Origin: Caldifarciminota bacterium
GTDB lineage: Bacteria; Hydrothermota; Hydrothermia; UBA1063; CAJXJZ01
DNA length: 64,000 bases
Assembly: GCA_026986775.1 (NCBI GenBank)
Contig: JALSNX010000003.1
Coordinates: forward strand, 1 to 64,000
Direction: 5' to 3'
Below, piece by piece: positions 47,780-57,367 of this stretch (position 1 is the first letter of the stretch; the number at the start of each line of letters is the position of its first letter). The notes beneath the pieces are model-generated. The model searched no databases, was not told the DNA's origin, and saw only the letters and a list, made by a program, of their open reading frames with translations. The translations under genes were made by a program, and so were the position numbers.

Positions 47780-50772
47780 AGGAAAGCGAATTTAAACTCT
47801 TTCCGGACCCTGTGATGCGAAAACTCATGTTGTTAAAGGAAGAAGGAATATCACAGGACATAGAGATTTTCCCTGTCCTTCTGTTTGTGGGTATAAATGA
47901 TGAAACGCATCTTGCTTATGAGCGTATCCTCAGAATTTTAAGAGATGCTGCCTATCCATTTAACGGGGAGATTCTTGATGTTTACCCTGATTATGTGGTG
48001 TTATCTTTTGACATATTCCGCACTTTAAGGGATGATGTCTTTCGTGCCCTGGCTTTTGCCAGCCATCTTAAATCCTTTGATTTTGTTAAATTTGTGTTTA
48101 TTACACAGAGAAGAGGTATATTCCGCTACATTAACATAAAGGGGAGAGAATTTGTTTTTATAGACAGTGGGGCATTTTCCGAGTATTCTGGACTGAAAAA
48201 CAGCTTTGATTCAGGTATTTTCATTGATGAAAACATTTATTATGAACTCTACCATAATGTTAAAGTTGAACCTGTTGGTGAGCAGGTTTTAAAGGTTTTA
48301 TCTGTAAGAGAATGTTTTATCCCCTATATGAGACCAGATTTTATAGGGAAGAATCCGTTACAGGCAGTCACTCAGGAGAAGGTCATCACTGTGAGAGGTG
48401 AAAGAGGTTCAGGCAAAACAAAAGTATCTCTCCATTACCTCAGAGAAGGAGGGTTTGAGCGTATTGTTCATGTGAAATTAATTTCCCATATGAAGTACAT
48501 ACCCTTTTCAGCAGTTTCCCAGCTTGCCAGATGTCTTGAATTTTATAGAAAGAATAAAGGTAATTCACCCTGCGACTTTGTAAAAGAAATGCTCTCGGAA
48601 CCTGTAAAAACCGCTATATTTTTTGAAAATGGAGAGTTTATAGATTCTGACAGCAGACAGTTCATAAAAAGACTTGTAGGACAGATTCCATCTCAAGCAG
48701 TATTTATATTTGAGGGAGGAGAGCGCTGGGAGGATGAGGTTACCGTTATGCTGGAGGGATATACTGAATCAAAGGGTATAGAGATTCTTAAATCTATTGC
48801 TGGTGGGAGAAAACCTGACAGGACTGTCATTGAAATACTGAATTCTCTGGATGATGTTGATTATCAGATTATTTATGATTTCTACACCATTTTTTCTTTC
48901 AAAAAGTTCTTTATTTTTGGTGAGGACGTATTTTATGTCCATCCTGCTGCGCGATCCCGGGGTGGTGTTTTTTTGAAAGATAAACTCTATGAACTTTTGT
49001 TTGAGTCTCTTGATGAGGGAGAACAGAGAGAACTTTTAAAAATAATACTTTCTGGCTCAGGTGTAAATCTTGACAGGGTAAGATTGGGAAGTTTGATTAG
49101 GCTTCTCAGGCACGGGATATTGAGAATAGATGGTAATTGTGTGACAGTTTGTTCTCAGGAAGTAGCTCGCAGGTTCTTGAACTGGGTAGATAGAGATAAG
49201 ATACTGGCCTATCTGGAAAATGAACTGGAGGAAGATGCTGGAATTATTCGTGCAGAAATTCTCAGTTTTATAGGAAAAAGTCGTGCGGCTTTCAGGGAGC
49301 TAAAGCAATATCTTGATTCTGTAGATTCTGGTCGTAAAACACTGAAATATATCCTCTATAAACTTCTTGAACTTGAGCCTACAGATAGGGAAAGAATTGA
49401 GATTTTACGCAGGCTTTATGAAGTTTACAAAATCAGTGGAAGCTATGATACGGCGTTGTCCCATCTTAAAGAAGCCTTAAGAACGGCAAAATCAACGAAG
49501 GACAAAAGAGCGATAGCAGAGGTATTGTATGAGCTTGGCAAGTTTAATCTTGAAATAGGGCAGAGCGGAGCGGCAATAATGAACTTTAAAGATGCTCTCA
49601 GATTTGCTAAAGAATCAGGTGATGAAAAAGCGTACGTATCCATTTTGCTTGATATAGCTGAATTTTATCTTAAAAAGAATGACATGGAAAGGATTGTTGA
49701 AGTACTCAGAGAGCTTGAGACCGTTGAGATAAAGGATAAATATCATATGGCAAGATACCTCTATTATTATGGCCTCTATCATCTTTATACTGAGAATATC
49801 AATAGAGCTCATTCCATACTTGAGGATGCGTATAATGTAGCGCGGAAAACCAGAAGTGAAATACTTATCTCCAATATACTTGCGGCCCTTGCAAAAACTG
49901 AACTTTTATTTAAGCAGTACAGGGTTGCTGAACAGTATGCAAATGAGGCACTTTTGAGGGACTCTAAAAACATAGAGGCACGTCTTGTGCTATCCCGTAT
50001 AAAGTTTGTAGAACATGCTCCGGATGAGGCAATGGAGATACTTTATGAAATTTCTACTTCAGGTTCTGCTAACCGTGATGTACTTCTTGACATTGCAGCT
50101 CTTCTTGCGTACAAAGGAAGATATAAACAGGCGATAGGGTATCTTGATGAGCTTTTAGAGAAAGAGGATGTAACATTTAAAAATAAAGTGCTTAAAAGGA
50201 AAGTAAGATATCTTTTACGACTGGGTCAATATGCTGATGCGTATGAGATACTTTCGGTTATCGCAGATGAAGAGTTGAAAGATGAGTTCAACATCTTTCT
50301 AATGGCTGATAAATATACCCCCATAAGTGACACCCCATATTTAAGGGCTGTAATTTCATTTGCAACGCTGGCAAGTGTTGAAAACCTTGATTTTTCGTTT
50401 ATGTATGATTATGATTATATAGACGCAGGGTGGATGGTGGAGTTCAATAAGGCTATAAATGAGCTTGTATCTGGTAGTTATGAGTCTGCTTACGAGAGAA
50501 TGAAGGCTATTGATAATATGTATTTTAGAGCTTCACTTGCTGTGAACATTGCAAAGTATATTATAGACAGGGGAGGAGATGGAAACATGTTTCTGCGTGA
50601 GGCTGGTGATTTAGCAGAAAAAGAGGGATATCTTGAAGTGCTTATGTGGATTTATATTATACTTGGCAAAAAGGATAAGGCTAGGGAGCTTTTTGAGCGT
50701 ATGTTCAAAGATGAGGTGGAGCTGAAAGATAACTATATTCAGGCAAGGAAGTATGTTTTTAACAGAATTTAA
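47776..50772 (+). CDS. Second STAND/AAA ATPase with TPRs and degenerate cyclase-like domain
   Basis: A 998-residue cytoplasmic protein paralogous in layout to the one at 1514. Residues about 30-175 follow a nucleotide-cyclase order: PVLLFVGIND (first metal Asp replaced by Gly), GEILDVYPDYVVLSF (second Asp position kept), ITQRRGIFRYINIKG, and VEPVGEQVLKVLSV as in the cyclase exit strand. DFIGKN near 190 then stands where FVGRE usually begins the AAA part. Walker A is GERGSGKT at 208-215; the Walker B strand TAIFFEN (279-285) has Glu-Asn in place of Asp-Asp/Glu. TPR-like repeats run from about 545 to 985. ATG overlaps the pyrD stop (ATGA). Confidence 0.7.
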   Translation: MKESEFKLFPDPVMRKLMLLKEEGISQDIEIFPVLLFVGINDETHLAYERILRILRDAAYPFNGEILDVYPDYVVLSFDIFRTLRDDVFRALAFASHLKSFDFVKFVFITQRRGIFRYINIKGREFVFIDSGAFSEYSGLKNSFDSGIFIDENIYYELYHNVKVEPVGEQVLKVLSVRECFIPYMRPDFIGKNPLQAVTQEKVITVRGERGSGKTKVSLHYLREGGFERIVHVKLISHMKYIPFSAVSQLARCLEFYRKNKGNSPCDFVKEMLSEPVKTAIFFENGEFIDSDSRQFIKRLVGQIPSQAVFIFEGGERWEDEVTVMLEGYTESKGIEILKSIAGGRKPDRTVIEILNSLDDVDYQIIYDFYTIFSFKKFFIFGEDVFYVHPAARSRGGVFLKDKLYELLFESLDEGEQRELLKIILSGSGVNLDRVRLGSLIRLLRHGILRIDGNCVTVCSQEVARRFLNWVDRDKILAYLENELEEDAGIIRAEILSFIGKSRAAFRELKQYLDSVDSGRKTLKYILYKLLELEPTDRERIEILRRLYEVYKISGSYDTALSHLKEALRTAKSTKDKRAIAEVLYELGKFNLEIGQSGAAIMNFKDALRFAKESGDEKAYVSILLDIAEFYLKKNDMERIVEVLRELETVEIKDKYHMARYLYYYGLYHLYTENINRAHSILEDAYNVARKTRSEILISNILAALAKTELLFKQYRVAEQYANEALLRDSKNIEARLVLSRIKFVEHAPDEAMEILYEISTSGSANRDVLLDIAALLAYKGRYKQAIGYLDELLEKEDVTFKNKVLKRKVRYLLRLGQYADAYEILSVIADEELKDEFNIFLMADKYTPISDTPYLRAVISFATLASVENLDFSFMYDYDYIDAGWMVEFNKAINELVSGSYESAYERMKAIDNMYFRASLAVNIAKYIIDRGGDGNMFLREAGDLAEKEGYLEVLMWIYIILGKKDKARELFERMFKDEVELKDNYIQARKYVFNRI

Positions 50773-50787
50773 CAGGAGGGTTTTGAT

Positions 50788-51255
50788 ATGGTGGATTTTT
50801 TAAAAGCAGTTCCGCTCCTAAAGCATATGAATGAAGACAGACTTCAGGAAATAGCAAGGAGAGCAAGTGTAAAAGAATATAAAGAGAAAGAGGTTATCAT
50901 CAAGCAGGGTGAAAACAGCAATAAATTCTTTATTATTAAGGAAGGACTCGTAGGAATTATTCTGGAAGTGGATAAAAAAAATGAGGAAGTGATTGGTAAT
51001 CTCAAAGGTAAGGGTGAGTTTTTTGGAGAGATTGGTATTATATATAATATTCCAAGAAGTGCTACAGTCATTGCACTTGCCCCAACTACCGTACTTATAC
51101 TTTCTGATAGTGATTTCATGGAGCTTATCTTTGGAGATGAAGAAGCGAGGAAGCTCTTGCAAGAATTGGCTGAAACAAGGCTAATGCAAAACGAAGAGAC
51201 CCTTGAAAAGTACAAGAAAACAATACTGGATGTCATATACAGGTATAACATCTGA
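50788..51255 (+). CDS. Stand-alone cyclic-nucleotide-binding domain protein
   Basis: A 155-residue protein that is essentially one cNMP-binding barrel (about 10-125) plus a C-terminal helix. The phosphate-binding cassette is intact: GEFFGEIGIIYNIPRSATVIAL, with the Glu that contacts the ribose and the Arg-Ser pair that contacts phosphate. There is no DNA-binding helix-turn-helix, so it is not a CRP-type factor by itself. AGGAGGG precedes ATG. It immediately follows the STAND protein with the cyclase-like domain, and could serve as its partner. Confidence 0.85.
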   Translation: MVDFLKAVPLLKHMNEDRLQEIARRASVKEYKEKEVIIKQGENSNKFFIIKEGLVGIILEVDKKNEEVIGNLKGKGEFFGEIGIIYNIPRSATVIALAPTTVLILSDSDFMELIFGDEEARKLLQELAETRLMQNEETLEKYKKTILDVIYRYNI

Positions 51256-51257
51256 GA

Positions 51258-52535
51258 ATGCTGTTTCTCTTTATTATCACATTTTTAAAGGGATGTATTC
51301 TTTCAGAAGGGGATAGTGTATATACAAATGGATTTTCTGATAGGATTCAGTGGGTATATATTGAGGACTACAAAAATTTTGATTTCTCATACTGTGATTT
51401 TATTATAGTAAGTAACCCTCCTGCTTATTCCTTTAGCGGTATTGACTCCCTCCTTCTACAGTATACAAGGAAAGGTGGTAATCTTTACTTTGAGTCTCTG
51501 GATTTTACAGGATATGCTACTTTAGAAAGGTATGTGCAATATATTGTGACTGATGCATACACAAAAGATACGCTCCGTGCTTCTGGAAGTGGTATATTTG
51601 AGGGAGTGAGTTTTAGACTTATGCACCCGCCTTTAATGTTTTTCACTGTTGATACATCAAAAGAATGGGATTTTGTTAAAGTTGAGGATAACCAGCTTAT
51701 TGAGGGAGCAATTGTGTTGTATGCCACATCCATTGGAAAGGGTAGTGTTATATTCTCATCATATCTCTTTATGCAGGATTCAGTGCAGGATGAGTTGCGT
51801 AAAAGATTGGAGGGATACTTTTTCCCTGATATTTCAGTGATAAGTGATTCTGTGGATTCTACATTTAGATACATGTCAGGGGAACTTTACCGTAAGGAAG
51901 GTTTGTTTTTGAGATTTTACTTGAGCGATTTTGAGGGGGTCCCCGCAGGAAGGGTGGCGGTTGTCAATGTATACCAGAATATTATTGGTCCGGATACAAT
52001 GACAATCTTTTATATGGGCCCCTTTGTCTGTGAAATGCTTTCTTTTTGTGACACGGTACCACCATATGTTAACTTTTACCTGCAGGGTGAAAGCTTTGAT
52101 CTTTTGCATTATGAGACACTTGCAGTTGGGGATGGTAACATGGAAGAGATTGTATTTGTGGCACCTTCTGGAAAAACAATCGGATTTCTTTCTGGTACAG
52201 AAAGGGTCGGATTTTTACCATTTTCTCTTTCATCAATATCGCCATATGACAGAGTCCGCTTTTTAGCGTGTCTGGTAGATTTTAAATATAGTAGCTCAAG
52301 TATTAAAGAGAGACTTGAATATTTTAAGGGTGCTTTGGCAGGTACCTTCAGAGATGTTCAGGATGTTATGGTGTTTACAATTGATGGGAGGGTGGTATAC
52401 CACTTAGAGGGCAGTAATAGTATTGCTTACAATTTTAACTCTTTACCAGACGGTCTTTATATAATAAAATTAAAACTTAATAGCGGTAAGGACAGTTTAA
52501 TGCTACTAAACAAATTGCAAGGAGATAAACAATGA
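51258..52535 (+). CDS. Secreted protein with ThuA-like start and T9SS-like end, unknown
   Basis: A 425-residue exported protein with a hydrophobic N-terminus (MLFLFIITFLKG). Residues about 30-190 (FDFSYCDFIIVSNPPAYSF, LLQYTRKGGNLYFESLDFTG) resemble the ThuA/glutamine-amidotransferase-like Rossmann layer; no catalytic triad is evident. The middle is beta-rich. The C-terminus (VMVFTIDGRVVYHL, LPDGLYIIKLKL) is like a type IX sorting domain, with about 14 extra residues. It lies between the cNMP-binding and pseudo-receiver genes and overlaps the latter by four bases. Confidence 0.55.
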   Translation: MLFLFIITFLKGCILSEGDSVYTNGFSDRIQWVYIEDYKNFDFSYCDFIIVSNPPAYSFSGIDSLLLQYTRKGGNLYFESLDFTGYATLERYVQYIVTDAYTKDTLRASGSGIFEGVSFRLMHPPLMFFTVDTSKEWDFVKVEDNQLIEGAIVLYATSIGKGSVIFSSYLFMQDSVQDELRKRLEGYFFPDISVISDSVDSTFRYMSGELYRKEGLFLRFYLSDFEGVPAGRVAVVNVYQNIIGPDTMTIFYMGPFVCEMLSFCDTVPPYVNFYLQGESFDLLHYETLAVGDGNMEEIVFVAPSGKTIGFLSGTERVGFLPFSLSSISPYDRVRFLACLVDFKYSSSSIKERLEYFKGALAGTFRDVQDVMVFTIDGRVVYHLEGSNSIAYNFNSLPDGLYIIKLKLNSGKDSLMLLNKLQGDKQ

Positions 52536-53668
52536 AAAAGAAAATACTCATAGTTGAACCAGATAAAGAATTACAGGTAAGGCTTTCAGATGCATTAAGG
52601 GATAGAGGATATCAGGTTCTCGCAAGTGAGAATTTTGAAGAAGCTGACGATACACTTCATTTTCTGAAACCTGATGTTGTAATAATGGAGCTTCTGCTTC
52701 CAGATAGAAACGGTGTTGACCTTATCGTAAATATCAAGCAAAATCAGCCAGGAGCGCGGATAATAGTGTTTACAGATATAAAAGGCTCGACAATTGAAAG
52801 GTCAGTAAAAAAGAAAGGAGCAGATATTTTTATAAACAAAGTTGGTAATGTGGAAGAAGATACGGCTAAGATTCTTGATGCTGTGGATGAACTTTTAAGG
52901 CCGAGGGAAGAGAAGACCCAGCCTGTAGAAGGATTTAAGGGAAATCTGGAAGGAGTTGACCTGAAGGACCTGGTTCAGGCATTCTCCCTTATGGGCCGTG
53001 ATATTATCATAAAAATACGTGATGTCAAAACCTTTAAAGAGGGGACACTTTATTTCCGGGCAGGCGCTGTAGTTGATGCAAAGGCAGGTGCCAAGAGAGG
53101 AGTTGATGCCTTTAAAGAAATAATGATGTGGGAAAATGGAATATTTGAGGTTGCCTATCCCAATCCAGATGAGCCCATAGAAACCACCATTGATGTGCCA
53201 CTGGATGTACTACTACTGGATGTTGTAAGAGAGCAGGATGAAATGCTGCAGGAGACCACAAAACCAAGATTCACACCCAAGGAGGTTTTAAAACATATAC
53301 GCGCTGAAATCCCGGGTTTTATAGGTGCAATGGTATTTGACTATGAAGAAGGTGCTCCACTTGAAACAGAGACTATCCTTGAAGGAAAAAGCTTTCACGC
53401 TTCTGCAACTCTTTATGGGGGTATTTTAAAATCCGCTATGGAGGCAATGGAGTTTGTAACTCAGGGTAACGAGAAATCAAGGGACTTTATAGATATGATA
53501 ATTACAGACAAGTATGACCATGTGATAATGGTACCTCTGCATGTGGAAACCTTTGCTGTTTTCCTGCTCGTAAATGTTGATACCAACCCACATGAGGCGT
53601 TAAATGTGGTAAAAAGATACGTACCCCTCCTGGTTGAATTGTATAAGGAACAAGAAGCGAGTATGTGA
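52532..53668 (+). CDS. Pseudo-receiver - PATAN (DUF4388) - Roadblock/LC7 protein
   Basis: A 378-residue cytosolic protein in three parts. Residues 1-120 are a receiver fold (KILIVEPDKE, VVIMELLLPDRNG). The phosphorylatable Asp is Glu53, the acidic pocket is Glu9-Pro10, while Thr81 and Lys103 are kept. That suggests a constitutive, phosphomimetic state. Residues about 130-245 match DUF4388/PATAN (GNLEGVDLKDLVQAFSLMG, GTLYFRAGAVVDA). Residues about 250-375 resemble a Roadblock/LC7 domain, which in bacteria often regulates MglA-type GTPases; none is visible here. ATGA overlap with the gene upstream. Confidence 0.8.
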   Translation: MKKKILIVEPDKELQVRLSDALRDRGYQVLASENFEEADDTLHFLKPDVVIMELLLPDRNGVDLIVNIKQNQPGARIIVFTDIKGSTIERSVKKKGADIFINKVGNVEEDTAKILDAVDELLRPREEKTQPVEGFKGNLEGVDLKDLVQAFSLMGRDIIIKIRDVKTFKEGTLYFRAGAVVDAKAGAKRGVDAFKEIMMWENGIFEVAYPNPDEPIETTIDVPLDVLLLDVVREQDEMLQETTKPRFTPKEVLKHIRAEIPGFIGAMVFDYEEGAPLETETILEGKSFHASATLYGGILKSAMEAMEFVTQGNEKSRDFIDMIITDKYDHVIMVPLHVETFAVFLLVNVDTNPHEALNVVKRYVPLLVELYKEQEASM

Positions 53669-55158
53669 CCGGGTTAGTTATTCTTTTGCTGTATAACCTT
53701 TCACTCAATTTATCCTATTCTCCCTACAGAATGCTTTTTACCACGGAGTTCAGAGGAAATCCATCAAAAAATATATTCTCCACTTCTTTTATGGAAATAG
53801 AGAGAAATTCAAATACAGACAGAGAAAGAAGGCATATCTCCACTCTTTTTTCAATATCCATGAAACAAAATTTTGGAATCAGGGGAGTTCTGGACAGAAC
53901 ACTTGAAAGCACTTCTAAAGGTAGCGGTGAGAGCAAGGGTGGCGTGATGGAAGCCGCTTATAATTCCAGTCCTGTATTTTTGAGGGCTTATCTTGAAGCC
54001 AGAGAATATAAAAAAGACAGTGCAATGTTCAATCCAGGCTATGGTGTTATTACATATGGAAATTCAGGTTTTAACAGTTTAAGGATGAGAGCATATGGAG
54101 AATACAGAAAGTTCGGTAAATACGAAAAAATTGGAGCAGAGTGCACAGGAAAGAGCATACAGGAAGGAAATATGGATTACGGTTTTGCTTTAAATGTTAG
54201 AAGACAGACACTGCCTGTTGGTCTTTTTACTGTTGATAACAGATTAACAGGAAGATTAAGGGGTGATGTTGATGTTATAAGAAAAAACTGGATGGCCCGT
54301 TTTATGATATTCTATATGAACACAAAAAGCACAAGGATTGCCAGTATGAATTTTCAAAAGCTGAGAATGAGGCTTTCCTGGAACATGATTTTTTATAGAG
54401 ATAATCGCAAAAGCACAGGCATTAAAGGACATGCAGGGTATTTAACAAGGCATTTTACAGAGGGAGGAATAGAAAATATCATGGATTATGGCTTTTTGTA
54501 TAGGTTTGCCCATAGCAGTTTTTTTGTTGAATCTTCTGTGAATATGAAAAGGTTTGACTACTTTTCACTTGTTCCTTTAGATAGAGATGAGAGGTCTATT
54601 TCATTGCGTGTATCTTTAAACAAATACAGCTTTAGCTTTGAAAGGCTGGACATAAACTATATACGTTCGCAGTATGTATCAAATTCCAGGAGCATGAAAA
54701 AGTTTGAGGTTTCAAGCGAGAATCATAACTTTAATGTTAGGGGAATAAAGGTGAGATACAGTGGCAGGCTTTTTGCTGGCATTTTTACCCCCATCTACAC
54801 AAATGACTTGGGGTTTTATCAAAGGTACTGGGAGAACAGGATTCTGTGTAATACCAGAGATAGCCTTGTTTCCGCGACACTTTCTATAAGGTATAAACAA
54901 TTTGGGGAGTTCAAAAACGATTCTATCTATACACCTTCCTGGGACCTTGAATACATTAACTCACTCTCCCTGAAAGTATTTTCCAGTAGAAATATCAGGA
55001 CCTTTATAAGGCAATATTCTGATGTATTAAATACAGGTGGGACAAGAGAGTGGAAGATTGGAATAAGGATTGAAACAGAAACGTACAATTTTGAAGCTGG
55101 AGTGGGTATGCTTATGGGAAGAGAAAATTCGTATCTGGAGTTTGAAGGATGGATATAA
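53665..55158 (+). CDS. Putative outer-membrane beta-barrel protein
   Basis: A 497-residue protein with a hydrophobic N-terminal signal (MTGLVILLLYNLSLNLSYS, GTG start overlapping the previous stop). The remainder alternates polar and aromatic residues in 10-14-residue strands and ends in YLEFEGWI, consistent with a barrel. Basic content is high for a barrel. I recognise no family. It overlaps the DUF58 gene by ten bases, suggesting linked expression with the envelope-related DUF58/BatA pair. Confidence 0.5.
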   Translation: MTGLVILLLYNLSLNLSYSPYRMLFTTEFRGNPSKNIFSTSFMEIERNSNTDRERRHISTLFSISMKQNFGIRGVLDRTLESTSKGSGESKGGVMEAAYNSSPVFLRAYLEAREYKKDSAMFNPGYGVITYGNSGFNSLRMRAYGEYRKFGKYEKIGAECTGKSIQEGNMDYGFALNVRRQTLPVGLFTVDNRLTGRLRGDVDVIRKNWMARFMIFYMNTKSTRIASMNFQKLRMRLSWNMIFYRDNRKSTGIKGHAGYLTRHFTEGGIENIMDYGFLYRFAHSSFFVESSVNMKRFDYFSLVPLDRDERSISLRVSLNKYSFSFERLDINYIRSQYVSNSRSMKKFEVSSENHNFNVRGIKVRYSGRLFAGIFTPIYTNDLGFYQRYWENRILCNTRDSLVSATLSIRYKQFGEFKNDSIYTPSWDLEYINSLSLKVFSSRNIRTFIRQYSDVLNTGGTREWKIGIRIETETYNFEAGVGMLMGRENSYLEFEGWI

Positions 55159-55994
55159 GCCCTTTTGTTGAGAAATACGGTAGCCTTTTTATAAAAAGTA
55201 AGTTCCTTGTGGACGGGCTGTATCAGGGAAAACACAGGAGTATCACTTTTGGATATTCTGTTGAGTTTACCGAGCATCGTCCTTATGAGGTTGGTGATGA
55301 TCTGAGGTTCGTTGACTGGAAGGTATATGCGAGAACGGACAGATTCATGGTTAAAAAGTTTACTGATGAGACAGAGATGGACGTTTATGTATTTCTGGAT
55401 ACGAGCGGTTCAATGAGATATGAGGCTAAATTTCATAGTGCCATATTAATAGCCGGGGCCTTGCTTTACCTGTTTAATACGCAAAAGGACAGGGTTTCAC
55501 TGTATACCACATCAGGCTTTTTTGCTCCACCTACGAGGAGAAAAGATGAACTAAAAGAGATGTTTAGATATCTGGAAAATATTACACCTCAAAACACCTT
55601 TATCCCTGATGAGGTTTTTATGGATTTCTCCATAAGAATCAAAAAGAGGGGCTATATTATCCTTATCTCTGATTTTCTGTATGACATTTCGTACATAGAA
55701 CGGTTTATCAGATTTATGCATAAGAAGCACCGAACTACGGTAGGTTTCATGGTTCTTTCTGAAAAAGAGGAAAAGTTTCCGTTTAGTGGAGGTGCCTTAT
55801 TTAAGGGCATTGAGGAGGAGGCAATAGTAGAAGTCAACGCTGACCTTGAAAAACGTATGTATCTCAAGGCACTCAAAGAACATAAAAAAAGTCTTTCAAA
55901 TCATTTTAAGAGTAACGGAGGAAAACTCATTACACTTACCGATAAGGATGGTGTAGAAAGTGCCATTTCCATGTTTATAGGAGGAGGAAGGTGA
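55149..55994 (+). CDS. DUF58 protein with VWA-like MIDAS
   Basis: A 281-residue protein of the DUF58 family: GKHRSITFGYSVEFTEHRPYEVGDDLRFVDWKVYAR in the first 70 residues, then a von Willebrand-like fold whose MIDAS is DTSGSM at about 89-94. DUF58 genes usually follow a MoxR-type AAA ATPase and precede Bat/VWA genes, forming chaperone-like envelope or metal-insertion systems. No MoxR gene lies in this cluster. Confidence 0.9.
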   Translation: MDISPFVEKYGSLFIKSKFLVDGLYQGKHRSITFGYSVEFTEHRPYEVGDDLRFVDWKVYARTDRFMVKKFTDETEMDVYVFLDTSGSMRYEAKFHSAILIAGALLYLFNTQKDRVSLYTTSGFFAPPTRRKDELKEMFRYLENITPQNTFIPDEVFMDFSIRIKKRGYIILISDFLYDISYIERFIRFMHKKHRTTVGFMVLSEKEEKFPFSGGALFKGIEEEAIVEVNADLEKRMYLKALKEHKKSLSNHFKSNGGKLITLTDKDGVESAISMFIGGGR

Positions 55995-57367
55995 GTTTTC
56001 TTTATCCATTTTTTCTATTTCTCTTGCCGCTTGCAGCTTTACCGCTTATTCTATTTACAGGCTTAAGGGGAAAAAAGAAAGAGATAATATTTTCAACGCT
56101 TTTTCTCATAAGAAGAGAAGAATTTAGAGATGAAAGATTTAAGCAAAGGCTCAGGTTGTGGCTCATAATAATACTGAGAATTTTGATGATAATTACCATA
56201 ATATTTTTACTTGCCCGTCCCAGATATTTCGGAAAAAGATGGCATTTTGCCTATTTTGATGCATCTATCTCCATGAAAGAGGCTAAGGCGGAGCGGGCGC
56301 GAAGTGCACTTTTTAAATTACTTGATATCTTTGGAGAGAAAAGGGTATTTGTTATAGATTTTGATGGCGAGCGTTTGTTTATAAAAGATACTTCAGAAGT
56401 ACCGCCTATGGCTGTAAACGATGTGTTTTACACTGATGGCAGGTTACCATTTCAGCCCTCTGGAAAAGTAATATGTGCACCATTATCCTCATCTGATGCA
56501 TGGATTCACTTGGATAGCATAAAAGGAGGATATATGTATTTTAGCGCATTCTCACCAGAGAATACGGTAGTAAAAGTTTATAATCTATTGCAGTCTTTAG
56601 ATTCTTTTGAAATAAAAGCTGGCAAAGGAAGCTTTATTTACTCCGTATCAGGCAGAAAGATGAACTATCCGTGGTTTTTCGTGGACTATAGAGACAATTT
56701 GATGGAAAACAACTATTTTTTCTATGTTGCATTAAATGGAAAAATTCCCGTGCGGCTGGATAAAAAACTTATGGTTCTAAAAGCCTTTTTTGATTCTTAC
56801 CCCTTTACTTTGAGCCCTGTTTCTGACAACTGCGTCAGTGTGGATACAATATTGCAGGGGTGTAAGAGACAGGTGGTGTTTTTCAGTAAAAAAAACAGAG
56901 GACTTGAGTCCTATGTGAATAAGGCACATAAGGTTCCTTTTGGAAAATGGTATGGTTACATGATGCATTCAGGAATAAACTCGTTTCTGTTTTTCAGATT
57001 TTATCCCCATGATACTGCCGCACAGTTTTATGATCCGGAGTTTTTAAAAGCCCTATCTGATACACTGAAGAATATGTTTAAAGAAGAACGTGCAGAGAAG
57101 AATGTTTTTATAAGGGATGTTGATTTCAGCATTTGCAGAGGGCCGTTGGTTCCCGAAAAAAACAGTGTGGCTGGATTTTATGTATGTAATGGCGATACAG
57201 TGGCAGTAAATATTGATATTCAGGAGTATAGAAAGCCCTCATTATGTAAGCACTCAGAAGAGGTATCATTCAAACAGCTTTCTTCAATTATGGTTTTCCA
57301 GAGGCTTCTTGTTTATTTTTTAATCCTTTTATTTGTTTTTGAGACGGCCTTGCTATACTTTCTTTAA
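55991..57367 (+). CDS. BatA-like membrane protein, probably lacking a VWA domain
   Basis: A 458-residue protein. Residues 1-80 match the BatA N-terminal membrane domain (FLYPFFLFLLPLAALPLILF, then RLWLIIILRILMIITIIFLLARP). The periplasmic middle is beta-rich and contains YFDASISMKEAK, a degenerate DxSxS MIDAS that lacks the later elements. A final transmembrane helix closes the C-terminus. GTG 55991 overlaps the DUF58 stop. It ends 15 bases into the converging heptosyltransferase gene. Confidence 0.7.
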   Translation: MSFLYPFFLFLLPLAALPLILFTGLRGKKKEIIFSTLFLIRREEFRDERFKQRLRLWLIIILRILMIITIIFLLARPRYFGKRWHFAYFDASISMKEAKAERARSALFKLLDIFGEKRVFVIDFDGERLFIKDTSEVPPMAVNDVFYTDGRLPFQPSGKVICAPLSSSDAWIHLDSIKGGYMYFSAFSPENTVVKVYNLLQSLDSFEIKAGKGSFIYSVSGRKMNYPWFFVDYRDNLMENNYFFYVALNGKIPVRLDKKLMVLKAFFDSYPFTLSPVSDNCVSVDTILQGCKRQVVFFSKKNRGLESYVNKAHKVPFGKWYGYMMHSGINSFLFFRFYPHDTAAQFYDPEFLKALSDTLKNMFKEERAEKNVFIRDVDFSICRGPLVPEKNSVAGFYVCNGDTVAVNIDIQEYRKPSLCKHSEEVSFKQLSSIMVFQRLLVYFLILLFVFETALLYFL

